This document shows, piece by piece, positions 17,074 through 25,623 of a stretch of 64,000 bases of DNA (positions are counted from its first letter, which is position 1; each line of letters opens with the position of its first letter). The DNA comes from JBGMEA01 sp963674555 (GTDB lineage Bacteria > Bacillota > Clostridia > Eubacteriales > Anaerofustaceae). Both the position numbers and the translations under genes were made by a program. The stretch spans positions 1,860,001 to 1,924,000 of the forward strand of contig OY771429.1 in the NCBI GenBank assembly GCA_963674555.1, written 5' to 3'. The notes below the pieces were generated by a model that saw nothing but the letters and a program-made list of their open reading frames with translations, ran no database searches and was not told the origin of the DNA.

Positions 17074-17877
17074 ATGAATATCTATAAATTCGAACTGCGG
17101 TCTATTTTAAAATCGATGTTTGTATGGTCTTTGACCATTGCCGGATTGATGTTGTTGTTTATGGCAGTATATCCAGCATTCAGTAGCGATACCGCATTGA
17201 TGGACAGTATCCTTGAGAACTATCCCGAAGAAATGCTCAAAGCCTTCGGTATGAATACGGGACTTCCGCTTTCAAGTGTGCTCGGCTATCTGGTATTTAT
17301 TTTTCCCTTTATTCAATTGGCGCTTGGGATACAAGCGGCAAACTACGGATTTGCAATGCTTTCCGTGGAAGAAAGAGATCTTACCGCTGATTTCCTTATG
17401 AGTAAACCTGTATCACGTATCGGGATCATCATCTCTAAGTTTATGGCGACATTTACCGCATTGTCATTCACCAATCTTACAGTATGGGGCGCTACGTTCC
17501 TGTCGTTATATTTGTTTGATAACGGAAACGCGTACGATACCGAAAATATCATCCTTTTTCTTTCGACGATCGTTATATTTCAATTGTTCTTTATCAGTAT
17601 CGGTATGCTCGTATCGGTCATTGTTAAAAAAATACGCAGTGTATTAAGTTATTCAATGGCGTTTGCTTTCGGTTTATATATCCTAAACGCGCTCCGAAAT
17701 ATCATAGGCGGAGAGTTGTTGGGAATGATTTCCCCCTATTATTACTTTGATCCGGGATATATTTTGGAACAAGGTTCTTACAATACGAACATGTTGTACT
17801 TAAGTGTCGGAGTGATCCTTGTTTCTCTGATCGCCAGTACGGTGCTCTATTCCAAAAGAAATATCCATTCTTTGTAA
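17074..17877 (+). CDS. ABC-2 type permease subunit
   Basis: A 267-residue membrane protein with six hydrophobic segments (about 17-37, 65-90, 110-135, 145-165, 170-195 and 235-260) and the short loop EERDLTADFLMSKPVSR after helix 2 that is typical of ABC-2 permeases contacting the ATPase. It starts 4 bp after the ATPase stop. It pairs with the homologous gene at 17891. Confidence 0.9.
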   Translation: MNIYKFELRSILKSMFVWSLTIAGLMLLFMAVYPAFSSDTALMDSILENYPEEMLKAFGMNTGLPLSSVLGYLVFIFPFIQLALGIQAANYGFAMLSVEERDLTADFLMSKPVSRIGIIISKFMATFTALSFTNLTVWGATFLSLYLFDNGNAYDTENIILFLSTIVIFQLFFISIGMLVSVIVKKIRSVLSYSMAFAFGLYILNALRNIIGGELLGMISPYYYFDPGYILEQGSYNTNMLYLSVGVILVSLIASTVLYSKRNIHSL

Positions 17878-17890
17878 GGAGATCCATATC

Positions 17891-18685
17891 ATGAATATTA
17901 TTAAACGAGAAATACGAGCTAATATAAAATCACTGTTGATATGGAGTGTGAGCATCAGTTTCATTATCGTGATGATGATGTCCGAGTTTTCCGCGTATTA
18001 CAATAATCCGGATATGATCGAAATACTCAACGCGATCCCTGAAGTGTTCTTAAAAGCATTTTCAATGAACAGCGCAAATTTGACGACTGTCAGCGGATTT
18101 GTCAGCATGGCGTCGTTTTACTTTTATATTATGCTGAGCGTTCATGCGGCTTTACTTGGAAGTTCGATCCTTTCCAAAGAAGAACGGGATAAAACCGCGG
18201 AATTTTTTATAACACTGCCGATATCAAGAGGAAAAGCGATCATCAATAAATTGATCTCAGCGGTCATCTTGTGTGTGACTCTGAATGCAGTCACGGGATC
18301 TGCTATCCTGCTCACTACGATGCAATATGAAAAGAGCGACGAATTTTCGACGTTTTTCACGTTGATGCTGATCTCATTATTTATCATGCAGTTGATTTTT
18401 CTAAGCCTTGGGATGTTATTGGCATCGGTCATGAGACGGTACAGAAAGTCGGGAACTTATTCGATGGCTGTCCTTTTCGGGACCTATATCATCTCGATCT
18501 TTGTTTCGCTTAGCGATAAAGTGGAGTTTTTGAAATATGTGACGCCTTTTAAGTATTTTGAAACGAGTGCGATCTTGCGGGACGGTAAACTGGAGAGTAT
18601 CTATCTTATGATCTCATTCGGCATTATAGTGTTTTCCTTGGTCGGTACATTTATCAAATATCAGCGACGTGATCTGTATATTTAA
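17891..18685 (+). CDS. ABC-2 type permease subunit
   Basis: A 264-residue paralogue of the preceding permease, with the same layout: N-terminal helix, six hydrophobic segments, and EERDKTAEFFITLPISRGKAIINK as the counterpart of the coupling loop. AAGGAG lies 13 bp before the ATG region. Two different permeases and one ATPase fit a heterodimeric membrane domain. No terminator is obvious between this gene and the next promoter. Confidence 0.9.
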   Translation: MNIIKREIRANIKSLLIWSVSISFIIVMMMSEFSAYYNNPDMIEILNAIPEVFLKAFSMNSANLTTVSGFVSMASFYFYIMLSVHAALLGSSILSKEERDKTAEFFITLPISRGKAIINKLISAVILCVTLNAVTGSAILLTTMQYEKSDEFSTFFTLMLISLFIMQLIFLSLGMLLASVMRRYRKSGTYSMAVLFGTYIISIFVSLSDKVEFLKYVTPFKYFETSAILRDGKLESIYLMISFGIIVFSLVGTFIKYQRRDLYI

Positions 18686-18715
18686 TTTATAAAAGATCGA
18701 TAAACGCAAAGTATC

Positions 18716-18746
18716 TTGACTTAGAGTACGCTCTAAAGTATATAGT
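18716..18746 (+). promoter_or_regulatory. MerR-type promoter (19-bp spacer) with palindromic operator
   Basis: TTGACT (18716-18721) and TATAGT (18741-18746) are 19 bp apart, longer than the usual 17. The palindrome TTAGAG-TACG-CTCTAA (18721-18736) fills the spacer. This is the layout of promoters twisted open by MerR-family activators, and the operator resembles those of the aldehyde- or electrophile-sensing AdhR/NmlR group. No merR gene is in the window. Confidence 0.75.
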
Positions 18747-18777
18747 AACGATATAATCATTCATGGAGGATAGGGAT

Positions 18778-19914
18778 ATGCAATATACAAATTTCGGAAA
18801 AACAGGGCTTGAAGTTTCAAGATTCGGTCTCGGTTGTATGCGTTTTCCAAAAGATGAACAAGACGCTATTACGATGGTTCGGTATGCGATCGATCACGGT
18901 GTCAATTATTTGGACTCTGCTTATATGTATAAAAACAGTGAAGCTATCACAGGAAAAGCTTTAAAAGACGGCTACCGCGACAAGATCAATATGGCGACCA
19001 AAAGTCCTATATGGCTGATCGAGAAATATGAAGATTTTGAAAAGTATTTGGACGAAGAATTAATGCGTCTCGGGACGGATCATATCGATGTCTATCTTTT
19101 GCATAATTTGAATTATCATCATTGGGAAACCGTAAAAAAATACGACGGTCTTCGTTTTCTTGATGCGATGATCGAAAAAGGGAAAATACTGTATAAAGGA
19201 TTCTCGGTGCACAATACACTGGAAGCGTTTAAAACTATCGTTGACAGTACCGATTGGGACATGACCCAGATACAGTTGAATATTTTGGATGTGGAACAAC
19301 AAGTCGGCGTAGCAGGATTAAAATACGCTGCTGAAAAAGACTTGGCGGTCGTAGTTATGGAACCGCTTCGCGGAGGAAATCTCCTGACGAATATCCCGGA
19401 AGAAGTTCCCGCGCTGCTTGAAGCGTATCCCGAAAAGCGTTCATTGATCGAATGGTGTTTCAGATTTTTATACGATAAACCGGAAGTGTCATTGATCTTG
19501 AGCGGGACATCCACATTAGATCAACTAAAAGAGAATCTGCGCATTATGGAAAGTGCGGAAACAAATGTTATGAGCGAAGAAGATCAAAAATTGATCGAGA
19601 CGATAAGAGGGCTTTATCAAGCTAAAAACGCCATAGGATGTACGGGATGCGCATATTGCATGCCGTGTCCGCAAAATGTAGCGATCCCCGATATTTTCAG
19701 ACTTTACAACAGTTATCAACAGTATAAGACGCATTTTGTCGATCGATTTGTTTACGCGAATGCGCTTATTCCCGAAGGCAAAGGCGCGGATCAATGTATC
19801 GAGTGCGGTATTTGCGAGTCGAATTGTCCGCAAAGCCTTCCGATTCCGGAGCTTTTGAAAAAAGTCCATAAAGAGATGACGGAAGCAGGCGGCGGCGTAG
19901 AAGCCCCTAAATAA
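18778..19914 (+). CDS. aldo/keto reductase with C-terminal 2x[4Fe-4S] domain
   Basis: A 378-residue fusion. Residues 1-270 form an aldo-keto reductase barrel with the catalytic Asp (YLDSAYMY), Tyr, Lys (ATKSP) and His (LLHNL) present. Residues about 280-365 carry two ferredoxin-type cysteine sets, GCTGCAYCMPCP and CIECGICESNCPQ. This architecture is common in anaerobes and suggests that electrons come from or go to ferredoxin rather than only NAD(P)H. The ATG at 18778 is set by GGAGGATAGGG. The MerR-type promoter just upstream suggests induction by reactive carbonyls. A paralogue lies at 28636-29826. Confidence 0.92.
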   Translation: MQYTNFGKTGLEVSRFGLGCMRFPKDEQDAITMVRYAIDHGVNYLDSAYMYKNSEAITGKALKDGYRDKINMATKSPIWLIEKYEDFEKYLDEELMRLGTDHIDVYLLHNLNYHHWETVKKYDGLRFLDAMIEKGKILYKGFSVHNTLEAFKTIVDSTDWDMTQIQLNILDVEQQVGVAGLKYAAEKDLAVVVMEPLRGGNLLTNIPEEVPALLEAYPEKRSLIEWCFRFLYDKPEVSLILSGTSTLDQLKENLRIMESAETNVMSEEDQKLIETIRGLYQAKNAIGCTGCAYCMPCPQNVAIPDIFRLYNSYQQYKTHFVDRFVYANALIPEGKGADQCIECGICESNCPQSLPIPELLKKVHKEMTEAGGGVEAPK

Positions 19915-19932
19915 GGATTTATGCTAAAAAAT

Positions 19933-19960
19933 AAAAACGCAGATCGCTCTGCGTTTTTTT
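19933..19960. terminator. bidirectional terminator between convergent genes
   Basis: AAAACGCAGA and TCTGCGTTTT flank TCGC; A and T runs on both sides let it serve the aldo-keto reductase gene (+) and the DUF2284 gene (-). Confidence 0.85.
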
Positions 19961-19974
19961 GTTATAAATTATTA

Positions 19975-20511
19975 CTAATCGATCAACATGCAACCCACAT
20001 AAGTCAATGTATTCGGACCGTAATAATAGGGGATATCGTTTGCTTTGCATACATCGCTGACGACCATTCCGTATGCTTCCATCGATGATGTCATCAAATC
20101 GGGGAAACGACAAGGTTCATCCGGGTATGTGCAGACTTTGCATTTTGTACATCCGCCGGCGCCCAATGCCATAGCGTTAGGATATAGTTGTTTGATCTTT
20201 TCATAATATTCGGCAAAATTCTTACCGTGTTTTTTACCGGCCTCTTCCATACCTTCTATATCGAAAGCATCTTCAAGTTCTGTGGTCGTCTGCAAGATCA
20301 ATCCTTCTTTGTATCTTCTGACATTCGCTGTACATTCATCCAATTCACCGCATGCGGGCGGACAAGACCACTTTGTGCCGTACGCGCCGCAACTGTTCTC
20401 TTCGCACATATCGCGTACTTCTTTTCTCAATTCGATCGTATCGGCATCCAGTTTGCCTACATGCGAAAATCCGGTTTCCAGCGCTAATTCTTTTAGCTTT
20501 TCATAATCCAT
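19975..20511 (-). CDS. DUF2284 cysteine-rich metal-binding protein
   Basis: A 178-residue protein with eleven cysteines, grouped as MCEENSCGAYGTKWSCPPACG (about 48-67) and GGCTKCKVCTYPDEPCRFP (about 118-136). These match DUF2284, a putative metal- or FeS-binding protein of anaerobes. I choose the ATG at 20511 (minus strand) because AAGGAG lies just before it; the frame is open to 20583 without a ribosome site. It is convergent with the aldo-keto reductase gene and shares its terminator. The role is unknown. Confidence 0.85.
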   Translation of the reverse strand: MDYEKLKELALETGFSHVGKLDADTIELRKEVRDMCEENSCGAYGTKWSCPPACGELDECTANVRRYKEGLILQTTTELEDAFDIEGMEEAGKKHGKNFAEYYEKIKQLYPNAMALGAGGCTKCKVCTYPDEPCRFPDLMTSSMEAYGMVVSDVCKANDIPYYYGPNTLTYVGCMLID

Positions 20512-20645
20512 ACGTAAACTCCTTATGATCACTTCATCGACTTCCAACTTGAACGTGAAGTGAATATGATATGATTCATACAATAATGCTATTGTATCAT
20601 TTTCTACCTACCTTGTATAGTATTTTACCGGACTTGATAATTATA

Positions 20646-20700
20646 TTGACATTTTCAAACTTCGGTAATATAATATTTATAGACTGACGGTCGGTCTATA
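20646..20700 (+). promoter_or_regulatory. promoter and TetR operator
   Basis: TTGACA (20646-20651), 17-bp spacer, TATAAT (20669-20674). Just downstream is a 23-bp near-perfect palindrome at 20678-20700 (half-sites TATAGAC and GTCTATA) covering the expected transcription start. It lies 13 bp before the tetR gene, so autorepression is likely. Confidence 0.85.
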
Positions 20701-20713
20701 AGGAGAGAAAGTT

Positions 20714-21391
20714 ATGTCGGCAAGAGAAGATATCATGCAAAAAGCGCAAATATTATTTACACAAAAGGGTTATGAAGCCACAAGTGTGCAGAATATCATT
20801 GATTCTGTCGGGATCGCAAAAGGGACTTTCTATTATTATTTTGCATCCAAAGAAGCATTACTCGAAGAGACTGTCACGTCTGTTATTAAGATGCAAGCGG
20901 AATTGATCATGCGGCAATTGGTGGAGTCCGATGAAGATGCATTGGGTAAATTTACATCTTTTATGCGGTTGCAATCACAATGGAAATCAACGCAATTCGA
21001 TGTTTTATATATGACTTTAAAGATATTGTATTCCGATCAAAATTGTTTGTATATCAAAAAAGTAAAAGAAAAGAATACGATCTACTATTTGCCTATCATG
21101 AATCTGATCATTAAACAAGGCATTGATGAAGGCATCTTTGAAACGCCGTACTCGGATACTATCGGAGAAATGATCATTCGATTGTCAAACGATTTTTCGG
21201 ACACGATCGCGAGAGCTTTTGTAAATTACCGTGCATACGATGATCTGACCGGATTTCTGCAAGAGAGGATCGAATTACTTATGCATTGCATTGAACGACT
21301 GATCGGGATCAAAAATGCACATTTACCCACAATGGATGTATCGATGCTGGAAGGATTTATCGCTTATCTAAAAACCGTGGATGACGCGTAA
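20714..21391 (+). CDS. TetR-family transcriptional regulator
   Basis: A 225-residue TetR-type repressor. The helix-turn-helix is TSVQNIIDSVGIAKGTFYYYFASKEALLEE (about 23-52), followed by an all-helical ligand-binding and dimer domain. AAGGAGAG precedes the ATG. Its own promoter carries a 23-bp palindrome. It is the first of two TetR genes in front of a four-gene ABC exporter operon, each with its own operator type. The inducer is unknown, though a lipophilic drug-like molecule is typical. Confidence 0.92.
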   Translation: MSAREDIMQKAQILFTQKGYEATSVQNIIDSVGIAKGTFYYYFASKEALLEETVTSVIKMQAELIMRQLVESDEDALGKFTSFMRLQSQWKSTQFDVLYMTLKILYSDQNCLYIKKVKEKNTIYYLPIMNLIIKQGIDEGIFETPYSDTIGEMIIRLSNDFSDTIARAFVNYRAYDDLTGFLQERIELLMHCIERLIGIKNAHLPTMDVSMLEGFIAYLKTVDDA

Positions 21392-21412
21392 TAAAGAAAA
21401 TAAATTTTTATA

Positions 21413-21463
21413 TTGACCGGATCGGTCAATATATGGTATACTGCTATTGACCGATGTGGTCAA
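21413..21463 (+). promoter_or_regulatory. tandem TetR operators overlapping a promoter
   Basis: Two copies of TTGACC-N5-GGTCAA lie at 21413-21429 and 21447-21463, with centres 34 bp apart. A promoter is embedded: TTGACC (21413-21418) as -35 and TATACT (21437-21442) as -10 with an 18-bp spacer. The first site covers the -35, the second the transcription start. They most likely bind the second TetR protein. Confidence 0.82.
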
Positions 21464-21490
21464 TATTATTCAGCAAAGAAGGAATATTAT

Positions 21491-22126
21491 TTGGATCGAT
21501 CATTTGATAATTTGGATAGTGCGAAACGCGACCGGATCATAAACAGCGCGTTGCATGAATTTTCTGTTAACAGTTATGAAAAAGCATCGACGAATACGAT
21601 CGTAAAAAACGCAGATATTTCAAAAGGCGCTTTGTTCCATTATTTTTCCAGCAAAAAGGAACTGTATGCGTATTTGAAATCTTTGGTTTTTAAAACGATG
21701 GTGGAAGAGTTGGAAGAAAAAATAGATTGGAACCAAACCGATCTGTTTGAACGTATCAAAGAGGCGGGTATCGTTAAGTTTCAGGTAAGTGAGCGTTATC
21801 CGGATATGATCGGCTTTTCCATGCAGGCGTTTGCGCATCTGACGACGGACGAAATAAAAAAACAGAGCATGGCATATATGAATGACTTGTATATGCGGAT
21901 ATATCAATACAATATCGACTACAGCAAATTTAAAGACGGGATCGATATTGCCAAGGTCATTACGATCGTGGAAGGAACGATCGAGAAGATCGCGCGAACG
22001 ATACAACAAAATGTGACCGTTTATAAGCAAGAACTTGATACAAATGCCGTGATCGATGAGATCAACGCATATATGGAATTATTTAAAAATATATTTTACA
22101 AACAGTCGGATCGAAAGAGAGGATAA
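21491..22126 (+). CDS. TetR-family transcriptional regulator
   Basis: A 211-residue TetR-type regulator with HTH ASTNTIVKNADISKGALFHYFSSKKELYAYL (about 30-60). I place the start at TTG 21491, seven bases after AAGAAGGA; the open frame upstream runs through the tandem operators and is not plausible as coding. It ends 5 bp before the ABC ATPase, so it should be the local repressor of the exporter operon through the two TTGACC-N5-GGTCAA sites. Confidence 0.9.
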   Translation: MDRSFDNLDSAKRDRIINSALHEFSVNSYEKASTNTIVKNADISKGALFHYFSSKKELYAYLKSLVFKTMVEELEEKIDWNQTDLFERIKEAGIVKFQVSERYPDMIGFSMQAFAHLTTDEIKKQSMAYMNDLYMRIYQYNIDYSKFKDGIDIAKVITIVEGTIEKIARTIQQNVTVYKQELDTNAVIDEINAYMELFKNIFYKQSDRKRG

Positions 22127-22131
22127 AATCT

Positions 22132-22986
22132 ATGATCAGTGTAAAAAATTTGTACCATTCTTACAATAACGACGATCAATATGCAGTCAAAGATGTCAGT
22201 TTCGAAGTCGAAAGCGGGGAGGTGTTTGGTTTCTTGGGACCTTCCGGAGCGGGAAAATCGACCACTCAAGGTATTTTGACAGGACTTTTACAATTGCAAC
22301 AGGGGGATGTGAACGTTGCCGGATATGATATCAAGAAATTGCATCCCGATATGTTCAACAGGATCGGAGTATCGTTTGAACAATCGAATGTTTACAGTAA
22401 ACTTTCTGCGAAAGAGAACCTTGATTTTTACAGAAAATTGTTTGATGTTCCGACGCGAGATCCGATGGAACTTTTGGATCTTGTCGGTTTGAAAGACAAA
22501 GCAAACGACAAAGCCGGCTCTTTTTCAAAAGGGATGAAACACAGGCTTACCTTTGTTCGCTCAATGCTGAATAACCCTGAATTATGGTTTTTGGATGAAC
22601 CGACAACGGGGCTCGATCCCGCGATCGCATCCGAGATCAAAGATATCATTCGACAGAAGAACCAAGAAGGTGTTACAATCTTTTTAACGACGCATAATAT
22701 GTATATCGCCGATGAACTTTGCGACCGTGTCGCATTCATCGTTGACGGCGAGATCAAACTGATCGATTCACCGTATAATTTAAAATTGAAATACGGTCAA
22801 AAATTTGTGGATGTCGCATATGTAGATAACGGTGAAACCCAACAAGAACGTTTATCTACGATATCACAAGAAGATAAAGAGCGTTTGAAATATATCGTGG
22901 ATCATTACGATATCAGCACGATGCATACGGAAGAAGCAACATTGGAAGAGATCTTCATCAAAGTCACCGGAAGGGAATTGATATGA
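22132..22986 (+). CDS. ABC transporter ATP-binding protein (multidrug type)
   Basis: A 284-residue ATPase with Walker A GPSGAGKST (about 38-46), signature FSKGMKHRLTFVRS, Walker B LWFLDEP, D-loop TTGLDP and H-loop TTHNMY all intact. The first signature residue pattern (FSKGM) and the C-terminal extension fit the ABC-2 drug-export class, including the group annotated as fluoroquinolone exporters. It follows tetR by 5 bp and precedes two permeases by 1 and 12 bp. Confidence 0.92.
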   Translation: MISVKNLYHSYNNDDQYAVKDVSFEVESGEVFGFLGPSGAGKSTTQGILTGLLQLQQGDVNVAGYDIKKLHPDMFNRIGVSFEQSNVYSKLSAKENLDFYRKLFDVPTRDPMELLDLVGLKDKANDKAGSFSKGMKHRLTFVRSMLNNPELWFLDEPTTGLDPAIASEIKDIIRQKNQEGVTIFLTTHNMYIADELCDRVAFIVDGEIKLIDSPYNLKLKYGQKFVDVAYVDNGETQQERLSTISQEDKERLKYIVDHYDISTMHTEEATLEEIFIKVTGRELI

Positions 22987-22987
22987 T

Positions 22988-24097
22988 ATGAAACTTTGGT
23001 CAAGTTTTTTAAAAGAACTCAGACTTTCATCAAGAAGCTTCTATTTTTTCATTGAGATCCTTATGGCGTTCATTATGCTTGTAGTGCTCCTTTTTGTTGT
23101 TCCCGAGCATATAACGACAAAAGAACAGGAATACATTTATCTTGATCTGCCGAGTGAGGCTGAAGAGTTTATCATGAAGGATATCATTAATGATGATCTT
23201 GACGGAAAAGCGGAATATGAAACAATTAAGAGCAACGGTAAAGAAATACGCGTAACGCTTTATGAAAGCGAAGATCAGAAGCGTTATCTTGTAAAAAGCG
23301 AGGATGATTTATTAAGTCTGGTCGAGTCGGAACGCACTATCGGAGCAACTGTAGGAATCGACGACGATTATCAGTTGACCTATACATATTACTTGCAAGG
23401 TTATGAATCGGAAAGATTACAAAATCTTTTACTGGTCATTCACAATGAAGATGTAAGTACTTTGCAAGAAGTGTTCGACAATCAAGACGTACGCACACTA
23501 TCGACTGAATACCGCGTATTGAACGATAGGCAAAATTTGCTTCCGATCTTTTTGATGTTCAATGGAAGTTTAATGGGTATTTTCATCTTAGCAGCATATA
23601 TCTTCTTAGATAAACAAGAAGGTGTCATCAAAGCTTTTGCTGTTACACCCTCAACGATCTTTACCTATCTTATGAGTAAGTCTTTGCTCTTGATGGTAAC
23701 GGGGATCGTGACTAGCTTGATCTTAACGATACCGATCATGGGTACTACGATCAACTATTTTTGGCTGTTGGTCTTCTTGCTCAGCACAAGTTTCTTTGCT
23801 TCGGCATTAGGTCTGTTGATCGCTGCTTTCAATGACAATATTATGCAAGCCTTCGGTGTGATCTTCGTGATCATTATCGTGCTCGGACTACCGGCGATCG
23901 CATACTCGATCCCAAGTTGGAATCCTGCATGGATCAAATTCCTGCCATCTTATCCGATCGTTTACGGTTTTAAAGAGATCATGATAAACGGAAATCTACT
24001 CGGATTTGTTTTACCCGCATCTATAGGATTTATCGTCGGCGGAGCATTATTGTTCGTCTACACGAATTATCGTTATAAGAAAACGATCACGGTGTAA
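22988..24097 (+). CDS. ABC-2 permease with large extracytoplasmic domain
   Basis: A 369-residue permease: one N-terminal helix (about 18-38), a soluble extracytoplasmic region of about 145 residues rich in Asp and Glu, then six hydrophobic segments (about 185-365). This one-plus-five/six layout is the ABC-2 exporter form. It begins 1 bp after the ATPase stop. Together with the next gene it would form a heterodimeric channel. Confidence 0.9.
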   Translation: MKLWSSFLKELRLSSRSFYFFIEILMAFIMLVVLLFVVPEHITTKEQEYIYLDLPSEAEEFIMKDIINDDLDGKAEYETIKSNGKEIRVTLYESEDQKRYLVKSEDDLLSLVESERTIGATVGIDDDYQLTYTYYLQGYESERLQNLLLVIHNEDVSTLQEVFDNQDVRTLSTEYRVLNDRQNLLPIFLMFNGSLMGIFILAAYIFLDKQEGVIKAFAVTPSTIFTYLMSKSLLLMVTGIVTSLILTIPIMGTTINYFWLLVFLLSTSFFASALGLLIAAFNDNIMQAFGVIFVIIIVLGLPAIAYSIPSWNPAWIKFLPSYPIVYGFKEIMINGNLLGFVLPASIGFIVGGALLFVYTNYRYKKTITV

Positions 24098-24109
24098 GGA
24101 GGGATAAAG

Positions 24110-25111
24110 ATGTTTAGAAAAATATTAACGATCTTTAAACGAGATCTGAAAGTCAACTTAAAAGACGCATTGGCGCTGTATATTATCATTTTCCCGATTT
24201 TATTCGCGATCGGTATCAACCTGTTTACGCCGGGGATCAATGATACGACTGTAAACCTCGCACTGTTGGACGGAGAAAACCCCGCGCAGGTCGAATATTT
24301 TAAGCAATTCGCTAAGGTAGAATTGTTTGATGATGAAGACGCGATAGAAGAGCGTTTGCTTGAACGAGACGATATGATCGCTATATTGCCTGAAGGAGAT
24401 TCGTATTATGTACTTGCGCAAGGCAATGAATCCGAACAAATCGTAGAATACGCAAAATTACTTAATTCGTTTTATGCGTTAGATGTCAGTATGGAGGACA
24501 GCGCGGCGCAAATCGTTTCACTTGAGCGCACGGTTCCACCGATCAAAAAGATGTTGGTCAACGCCGCTATGATCTTTGCTTCTGTCTTGGGCGGGATGCT
24601 CATAGCTGTCAATATCGTTGAAGAAAAAGCCGATAATACGATCAGCGCGATCAATGTAACGACGGTCTCGCGTAACGCTTATATCTTGGGCAAAAGCCTG
24701 ATCGGTATATTGTATCCGATCATAGGTTCTGTTCTCGTACTGGCGATCACAGGATTTTATGATGTGAATATCGCTCAGATCATCCTGGCGATCTTTACTT
24801 CGACACTGATCAGCTTGATGGTCGGATTTATCCAAGGGCTCAGCAGTGATGACATCATGACTGCTGCGGGCAGTATCAAATTACTGTTCTTGCCGATGCT
24901 CGGAGCGATCGTAGGCTATGAGGTATTAGCTGATAAATGGCAAAAATTCTTTTACTGGATCCCGTTTTATTGGACCTATAAAGCAAACGATGTTGTCTTG
25001 TCCAAGAGCGGAACATGGGGACAAATACTGGGTTATACCGGTATCGTGTTTGGGATATGTGTCATAATCTATATTTTACTGATCCCCAGAATAAGAAAGG
25101 GATTGGAATAA
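24110..25111 (+). CDS. ABC-2 permease with extracytoplasmic domain
   Basis: A 333-residue permease paralogous in layout to the previous one: N-terminal helix at about 20-42, an extracytoplasmic part of about 100 residues, then about six hydrophobic segments from 155 to 328, with VEEKADNTISAINVTTVSRNAYILGKS as the cytoplasmic coupling loop. AAGGAGGG precedes the ATG. Confidence 0.9.
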   Translation: MFRKILTIFKRDLKVNLKDALALYIIIFPILFAIGINLFTPGINDTTVNLALLDGENPAQVEYFKQFAKVELFDDEDAIEERLLERDDMIAILPEGDSYYVLAQGNESEQIVEYAKLLNSFYALDVSMEDSAAQIVSLERTVPPIKKMLVNAAMIFASVLGGMLIAVNIVEEKADNTISAINVTTVSRNAYILGKSLIGILYPIIGSVLVLAITGFYDVNIAQIILAIFTSTLISLMVGFIQGLSSDDIMTAAGSIKLLFLPMLGAIVGYEVLADKWQKFFYWIPFYWTYKANDVVLSKSGTWGQILGYTGIVFGICVIIYILLIPRIRKGLE

Positions 25112-25124
25112 GAAGGAGGGTATT

Positions 25125-25334
25125 ATGAATTGGTTTCCTATACTCGGTATTTTAGCACTAGTATACGCCGTATTGGTCGTGTACATCGCCGTTAAAAAAC
25201 CACCTAAACTCTGGAATATGAAGAAGATCGAGATTTTCAAAAAAATCATGGGCGAAAAAGGTACAGTCATCTTCTTCTACATTTTCGCTGTGGCATTTGC
25301 CGTATTGGGCATTTGGCTCTTCACCCTTAAATAG
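25125..25334 (+). CDS. small two-helix membrane protein of the exporter operon
   Basis: A 69-residue protein with membrane helices at about 3-22 and 45-66 joined by a basic cytoplasmic loop (KKPPKLWNMKKIEIFKKIMGEKG). GAAGGAGGG lies before the ATG, 13 bp after the permease stop. It is the last gene before the terminator. A small accessory subunit of the exporter is likely from position, not from homology. Confidence 0.75.
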   Translation: MNWFPILGILALVYAVLVVYIAVKKPPKLWNMKKIEIFKKIMGEKGTVIFFYIFAVAFAVLGIWLFTLK

Positions 25335-25349
25335 TTCACAATAAATATA

Positions 25350-25385
25350 AAAAAGCAAATGTTTAAAAGCATTTGCTTTTTTTGT
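25350..25385 (+). terminator. terminator of the TetR-ABC operon
   Basis: AAAAGCAAATG (25351-25361) pairs with CATTTGCTTTT (25370-25380), followed by a T run. Confidence 0.88.
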
Positions 25386-25623
25386 GTTATATTTCAGCCT
25401 GAAATGACAAGTTTGACTAGATGTGTTATAAAGCATATTTATGAGAATCTAAAGGTGGTGTATATTAGTAGCGGTCTTTAGTATGCGATTAATTCAAATT
25501 ATGGTAAAATTATACTAAGAAAATAATTGTCTGCATTACATTGAATATACCAATAAGATCATAAGAACTTCGGTGGTTGCTTTAAACAAATATACGAAAC
25601 AGGAATGATATTAAAGGAGACCT

